From positions 1-9,155 of the forward strand of contig JAQGMQ010000312.1 in assembly GCA_028292305.1 (NCBI GenBank): a DNA stretch of 9,155 nt, given 5' to 3'. This stretch comes from Rhodoferax sp. Lineage in GTDB: Bacteria; Pseudomonadota; Gammaproteobacteria; Burkholderiales; Burkholderiaceae_C. Positions 5,378 to 9,155 of this stretch are shown here, one piece after another. The notes beneath the pieces are model-generated. The model saw only the letters and a program-made list of their open reading frames with translations, did not search any database and was not told the DNA's origin. The position numbers and the translations under genes were made by a program. The first letter of the stretch is position 1, and the number at the start of each line of letters is the position of its first letter.

Positions 5378-6178
5378 ATGAACACACCTACTTTCCGACG
5401 CGAGATCGCGCTGCTGCTGGCGATCACCGGCGCGGCGCTGCTGGCCATCCTTGGCCCGCGCGTGCCGCAGGTCGCGGACTACCACACGTTTGCCGACCAG
5501 CGCAGCGCATGGGGGCTGCCGCACGCGCTGGATGTGCTGAGCAATCTGCCGTTCGCGGTGGGCGGTGTTCTGGGCCTGCTGGCGCTGCGCCGCCGAGCGG
5601 GTGAGGGCGTCGCGCGGCGGCTGCTGGCTGGCTTGTTCTTCGTGGGGTTGGTGATGGCGGCCGTCTGCTCCAGCTTCTACCACCTGCATCCCGACAACTT
5701 GCGGCTCGCAGGCGACCGCCTCGGCATGGTGGCGTCCTTCGCGGGCTTGCTGGGCCTGGCCACCGCGGAACGGATCAGCCCGCGCGCCGGGCTCTGCGTC
5801 GCGTCGCTCGTGTTGGTGTGCGGGCCACTGTCGGTGGTCTTCTGGGGGATATCTGGCGATCTGCTGCCGTGGGCGGTATTGCAGGGCGGAGGCATCTTGC
5901 TGGTGCTGGTGCTGGCCTGCTGCCGTCCCGCCGTGGGCGCCTGGGGCGTGCCGCTGCTGGCCGTGATCCTTGCCTATGCCTTGGCCAAACTGCTGGAGCT
6001 GGGCGACCACCAGGTCTTTGCCATCACCGGCGGCATGGTGTCGGGTCACAGCCTCAAGCACGTGGCCGCGGCGTTCGCTGCCTGGCCCGTCATTGCGGTG
6101 GTGCGCGCGGGCAAGCCTGTGCACAATGGCGGCCTGAAGCTTGGGCAGCGGGGAGCTGCGGGCGCTTGCGTCATCTGA
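5378..6178 (+). CDS. CREST-superfamily membrane hydrolase (alkaline ceramidase/phytoceramidase-like)
   Basis: A 266-residue, seven- or eight-helix inner-membrane protein. It has the three CREST signatures in order: SxxxH (S98-SFY-H102, in SSFYHLHPDN), an aspartate at the next helix (D113, DRLGM), and HxxxH near the C-terminus (H224-SLK-H228, in SGHSLKHVAAA). These residues bind the catalytic zinc in alkaline ceramidases and PAQR relatives. The N-terminal YHTFADQR...DVLSNLPFAVGG block is also typical of the bacterial ceramidase-like group. The enzyme would cleave an amide bond in a lipid. Whether the substrate is a ceramide or another aminolipid cannot be read from sequence, and many betaproteobacteria are not known to make sphingolipids. 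The start at 5378 has AGGA seven bases ahead. It lies divergent from the XRE regulator and 77 bp before an MFS-PlsC fusion that handles lysophospholipids, so a lipid-remodelling unit is plausible. Confidence 0.82.
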   Translation: MNTPTFRREIALLLAITGAALLAILGPRVPQVADYHTFADQRSAWGLPHALDVLSNLPFAVGGVLGLLALRRRAGEGVARRLLAGLFFVGLVMAAVCSSFYHLHPDNLRLAGDRLGMVASFAGLLGLATAERISPRAGLCVASLVLVCGPLSVVFWGISGDLLPWAVLQGGGILLVLVLACCRPAVGAWGVPLLAVILAYALAKLLELGDHQVFAITGGMVSGHSLKHVAAAFAAWPVIAVVRAGKPVHNGGLKLGQRGAAGACVI

Positions 6179-6206
6179 TCGCAGGCCGAGGATTTCTCAA
6201 TGGCCG

Positions 6207-6228
6207 ATGGCGCAGGTAGACGCGCCAT
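6207..6228 (+). terminator. Perfect 7-bp hairpin between ceramidase-like and MFS-PlsC genes
   Basis: ATGGCGC and GCGCCAT flank an eight-base loop. No T run follows, so it is a poor intrinsic terminator. It could be a leader stem or mRNA-stabilising element in a shared transcript. The Shine-Dalgarno of the next gene is weak (AAAGA five bases before the ATG). Confidence 0.3.
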
Positions 6229-6255
6229 GAACGCCGGTTTGAATTAAAGAACAAG

Positions 6256-8214
6256 ATGCAAGACACTTCCAACGCACCCATCGTCTCAGCCGCCAGCGCC
6301 CCGGCCGTTGCGCTCACCGAGCCGGCCGAACACCCCAACCAGTTCGCCCTGCTGCGCCAGCGCCGCTTTGCACCCTTCTTCTGGACGCAGTTCTCCGGCG
6401 CCGCCAACGACAACCTGTTCAAGTTCGCCTTCACGGTGATGGTGACCTACCAGCTCAGCGTCAGCTGGCTGCCGCCCTCGCTGGCGGGTCTGGTGATCGG
6501 CGCTTTGTTCATCCTGCCGTTCCTGCTGTTCTCGGCCACGTCGGGGCAGCTCACCGACAAGTGGGACAAGACCCGCATGATCCGCTTCGTGAAGACGCTC
6601 GAGATCGGCATCATGGCGCTGGCCGCCGTGGGCTTCATGACGGCCAACGTGGTGATCCTGCTGGCCTGCACCTTCCTGATGGGCCTGCATTCCACGCTGT
6701 TCGGCCCGGTGAAGTTCGCCTACCTGCCGCAGGTGCTGAGTCACCGCGAGTTGACGGGCGGCAACGGCATGGTCGAGATGGGCACCTTCGTCGCGATCCT
6801 GCTCGGCAATGTGGCCGGCGGGCTGCTGGTGGCGGTGCCGGAAATCGGCCATACCCAGGTGGCCATCGCCTGTGTGCTGCTGGCTCTGGTGGGCCGCGTG
6901 GTGGCGCAGTTCATTCCGCCGACGCCGGCCACCGACCCCGGCCTCAAGATCAACTGGAATCCCGTCACCGAAACCATCCGCAACCTGAAGCTGGCGCATG
7001 GCAACCTGGTGGTGTTCCGCTCGCTGCTGGGCATCAGCTGGATGTGGTTCTTCGGTGCCGTGTTCCTGAGCCAGTTCCCCAGTTTCGCCAAGGAAGTGCT
7101 GCATGGCGACGAACAGGTCGCGTCACTGCTGCTGGTGGTGTTCTCCATCGGCATCGGCACCGGTTCGCTGCTGTGCGAGGTGCTGAGCCGCCGCCATGTC
7201 GAGATCGGCCTGGTGCCGCTGGGCGCGATCGGCATGAGTGTGTTTGCCATCGACCTGTACTTCGCCTCGCGTGGCCTGCCGCCGGCCGACGGCCTGCACC
7301 TGCGCGCCTTCATCGCGCAGCCGGCGCATTGGCGCGTGATGGCCGACCTGGCGCTCCTGAGCCTGTTCGCCGGGCTGTACAGCGTGCCCATGTATGCGCT
7401 GATCCAGATGCGCAGCCAGCCCACGCACCGCGCCCGCATCATCGCGGCCAACAACATACTGAACGCGCTGTTCATGATCGCCAGCTCGGTCATCGCCGGC
7501 GCGCTGCTTGGCGCGGGCTTCAGCATTCCGCAGATCTTTTTGGTGGTGGGCATTGCCAACGCGGTGGTGGCCTTCTACATCTTCATGCTGGTGCCCGAAT
7601 ACCTGCTGCGCTTCATCGCCTGGGCCGTCTCGCACTTCGTGTACCGCTTCAAGGTCAAGGGCGATGAAAACATCCCGCTCGAAGGCGCGGCCATCCTGGC
7701 CTGCAACCACGTGAGCTTCGTCGACGCGGTGCTGCTGATGGCGGCCAGCCCGCGGCCCATCGTGTTTTTGATGGACCACCGCATCTTCCAGGTGCCGGTG
7801 CTCGGCTGGCTGTTCCGCCTGGCCAAGGCCATCCCCATCGCGCCGCGTGCCGAAGACCCGGCCGCCTATGAAACCGCGTTCGCAGCCGCGGCCAAGGTGC
7901 TGCAGGACGGCGACCTGCTGGGCATTTTTCCCGAGGGCGGCATCACCAAGGACGGCGAGCTGAAGGAGTTCAAGGGCGGCATCATGAAGATCCTGGAGAG
8001 CGCGCCGGTGCCCGTGGTGCCGATGGCGCTGACCAACCTGTGGGGCTCGTATTTCAGCCGGGTCGAAAACGGCGGCGCCATGGTGCGGCCGTTTCGGCGG
8101 GGCATGTTCAACCGCGTGGGTTTGAACGTGGGCACGGCGCTGCCGGCCACCGCGGTGGCGCCCGAAGTCTTGCGTGTGCGCGTCGGGCAATTGCTGAAGT
8201 CGCCGGCCGCCTGA
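6256..8214 (+). CDS. LplT-like MFS transporter fused to PlsC-type 1-acylglycerophosphate acyltransferase
   Basis: A 652-residue two-domain inner-membrane protein. Residues about 30-450 are a major facilitator domain with 11-12 hydrophobic helices; the loop motif GQLTDKWDKTR (97-107) is the MFS motif A, and the N-terminal FWTQFSGAANDNLFKFA is typical of lysophospholipid transporter LplT. Residues about 455-645 are a PlsC acyltransferase with H485xxxxD490 (NHVSFVDAV) as catalytic motif and F558PEGG for glycerophosphate binding. Such fusions bring lysophospholipids to the inner leaflet and reacylate them. In E. coli, LplT works with Aas, which carries PlsC plus an acyl-ACP synthetase domain. The synthetase part is absent here and not found in the following 141 bp, so acyl-ACP or acyl-CoA must come from elsewhere. 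The start at 6256 has only a weak AAAGA. The neighbouring lipid hydrolase upstream on the same strand fits a membrane-lipid role. Confidence 0.9.
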   Translation: MQDTSNAPIVSAASAPAVALTEPAEHPNQFALLRQRRFAPFFWTQFSGAANDNLFKFAFTVMVTYQLSVSWLPPSLAGLVIGALFILPFLLFSATSGQLTDKWDKTRMIRFVKTLEIGIMALAAVGFMTANVVILLACTFLMGLHSTLFGPVKFAYLPQVLSHRELTGGNGMVEMGTFVAILLGNVAGGLLVAVPEIGHTQVAIACVLLALVGRVVAQFIPPTPATDPGLKINWNPVTETIRNLKLAHGNLVVFRSLLGISWMWFFGAVFLSQFPSFAKEVLHGDEQVASLLLVVFSIGIGTGSLLCEVLSRRHVEIGLVPLGAIGMSVFAIDLYFASRGLPPADGLHLRAFIAQPAHWRVMADLALLSLFAGLYSVPMYALIQMRSQPTHRARIIAANNILNALFMIASSVIAGALLGAGFSIPQIFLVVGIANAVVAFYIFMLVPEYLLRFIAWAVSHFVYRFKVKGDENIPLEGAAILACNHVSFVDAVLLMAASPRPIVFLMDHRIFQVPVLGWLFRLAKAIPIAPRAEDPAAYETAFAAAAKVLQDGDLLGIFPEGGITKDGELKEFKGGIMKILESAPVPVVPMALTNLWGSYFSRVENGGAMVRPFRRGMFNRVGLNVGTALPATAVAPEVLRVRVGQLLKSPAA

Positions 8215-8272
8215 GACCCCACCGGCGTACCGTCGCAAGATGGTAGAGCGGCACCCCATCCAGAGGCCCGCT

Positions 8273-8288
8273 TACGCCAAATGGCGTA
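8273..8288. promoter_or_regulatory. TACGCC-AAAT-GGCGTA dyad upstream of the cytochrome promoter
   Basis: A perfect inverted repeat of six bases with a four-base centre, ending ten bases before the candidate -35. This is a common place for an activator site. No T run follows, so it is unlikely to be a terminator for the gene before it. Confidence 0.4.
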
Positions 8289-8298
8289 GCGCGCCCCC

Positions 8299-8327
8299 TC
8301 GACGCGCGGCAGGCGGCGTCCTATAGT
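8299..8327 (+). promoter_or_regulatory. Candidate sigma70 promoter of the diheme cytochrome c gene
   Basis: TCGACG (8299-8304, 4 of 6 to TTGACA) and TATAGT (8322-8327, 5 of 6 to TATAAT) are separated by exactly 17 bp. Transcription would begin near 8334, giving a short leader of about 22 bases before the ATG at 8356. Confidence 0.5.
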
Positions 8328-8355
8328 CGCGGCGGGTTCAATACGCGGAGTCCGC

Positions 8356-9155
8356 ATGTTCACATCTTTCCGTTCGGTGGCGCTGGGGGCTGCATGGGTG
8401 CTGCTCGCGGCTTCATCCGCGCAGGCGCAGAAGGCCGGTTCGGTCGAGGGCGGCAAGCTGCTGATGGAGGGCATCGTGGCCTGTGGCAACTGCCATGTCG
8501 CGCGTGGCCCGCAGGGGCAGCCGCTGTTCGACAAGGGGCTGTCGGGCGGCATGCTGTTCGACGAACCGCCGTTCAAGGCCGCCGCCTCCAACATCACGCC
8601 CGACCTGCAGACGGGCATCGGCAAGTGGACCGACGCGCAACTGGCCAAGGCCATCCGCGAAGGCATCCGGCCCGACAAGACCGTCATCGGCCCGCCGATG
8701 CCGATCGCCTTCTACCGGAACCTGTCCGACAGCGATCTCGCGGCCATCGTCGCCTACCTGCGTGCGCAGCCGGCTGTCGACAACGCGGTGCAGAAGTCGA
8801 GCTACAACATCCCCTTGCCGCCCAACTACGGGCCGCCGGTGCAGGGCGTGAAAACCCCGGCGCCGAAGGATGGGTTGCGTTATGGCAAGTACCTGGCCGA
8901 CATCGGCCATTGCATGGAATGCCATTCGCCGCGCGACACAAAAGGCATGCTGGTCATGAAGAGCGTGGGCGCGGGCGGCCAGGTGTTCAATGGGCCGTGG
9001 GGCCAGAGCGTGGCCCGCAACCTCACGCCGCACGAGAGTGGTTTGAAGAACTGGACCGATGCCGAGATCGCCACCGCCGTGCGCGAAGGCCGCAACCGCG
9101 AAGGCCAGCCCTACAAACCGCCGATGGCCTTCGGCTTCTACAAGAACATCAGCGA
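8356..9155 (+). CDS. Periplasmic diheme cytochrome c (partial, continues past the right edge)
   Basis: The reading frame opens at 8356 (GGAG five bases ahead) and is still open at the window end after 266 codons, so the C-terminus is missing. Residues 1-24 are a signal peptide: a basic start, the hydrophobic VALGAAWVLLAA, then ASSAQAQ with a likely cut after the AQA. Two similar heme domains follow. CGNCH lies at 43-47 with M115 (GPPMPIAFY) as probable axial ligand; CMECH lies at 186-190 with M257 (KPPMAFGFY). Both domains share a TPD/TPH-xxxG-xxxWTDAxIAxAxREG block between heme and methionine, so one arose by duplication of the other. Such soluble or membrane-tethered diheme cytochromes often serve as electron acceptors for periplasmic alcohol, aldehyde or sugar dehydrogenases; the partner gene would lie beyond the edge. 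A dyad and promoter precede it, so it probably starts its own transcript. Confidence 0.9.
   Translation, partial: MFTSFRSVALGAAWVLLAASSAQAQKAGSVEGGKLLMEGIVACGNCHVARGPQGQPLFDKGLSGGMLFDEPPFKAAASNITPDLQTGIGKWTDAQLAKAIREGIRPDKTVIGPPMPIAFYRNLSDSDLAAIVAYLRAQPAVDNAVQKSSYNIPLPPNYGPPVQGVKTPAPKDGLRYGKYLADIGHCMECHSPRDTKGMLVMKSVGAGGQVFNGPWGQSVARNLTPHESGLKNWTDAEIATAVREGRNREGQPYKPPMAFGFYKNIS

Noticed and set aside
6227..6247. Six-codon mini reading frame (MNAGLN) ahead of the MFS-PlsC gene
   Set aside because: Too short, no regulatory codon run and only a distant AGG; chance occurrence is likely.
6123..8259. Large minus-strand frames opposite the MFS-PlsC gene, such as 7123-8259
   Set aside because: His/Gln/Arg-rich shadow translations without domains; the plus-strand frame has MFS and PlsC motifs throughout.
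1..9155. CRISPR arrays, tRNA genes, insertion sequences, long direct repeats
   Set aside because: None seen on reading both strands; no spaced repeats, transposase motifs or cloverleaf sequences.

Overview
The window is GC-rich, densely coded DNA with the gene content and codon use of a betaproteobacterium of the Burkholderiales, most likely Comamonadaceae (Variovorax/Acidovorax-like). This is an impression from protein sequence character, not from a search. It holds nine protein genes, the last cut by the window edge, plus one strongly supported structured RNA. I see no tRNA, rRNA, CRISPR array, insertion sequence or phage gene.

Left (11-1652, + strand): two adjacent genes that look like the tail of the Nit1C nitrilase cluster, a small MSMEG_0570/NitG-like protein and an MSMEG_0569/NitH-like flavoprotein oxidoreductase. 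The nitrilase, radical SAM, acetyltransferase and AIR-synthase-like genes would lie to the left of the window. Nit1C has been linked to growth on cyanide as nitrogen source.

Centre-left (1677-3264, - strand): a DadA-type FAD-dependent D-amino acid dehydrogenase. It is preceded by a long leader holding a tandem glycine riboswitch, a terminator-like hairpin with several competing pairings, and a clear Shine-Dalgarno. A -10-like TACAAT sits just upstream of the first aptamer. The gene is therefore probably switched by glycine, which suggests that its substrate is glycine or a metabolically linked amino acid.

Centre (3265-5263): a short AT-richer divergent region with two TGTACA motifs leads to a solitary Phd/YefM-type antitoxin with no toxin beside it. 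Convergent to it lies an unrecognised four-helix membrane protein with a Gly/Ser-rich loop, followed upstream by an XRE-family regulator. The regulator has a near-palindromic putative operator next to its start codon.

Right (5378-9155, + strand): a CREST-superfamily (alkaline ceramidase-like) membrane hydrolase lies 77 bp ahead of an LplT-like MFS transporter fused to a PlsC acyltransferase. This may be a membrane-lipid remodelling pair. After a 141-bp gap with a dyad and a plausible sigma70 promoter comes a periplasmic diheme cytochrome c, open at the right edge.

The most interesting points are the glycine riboswitch on a lone dadA-like gene with its multi-state expression platform, the Nit1C tail, and the orphan antitoxin whose possible operator overlaps the dadA promoter.
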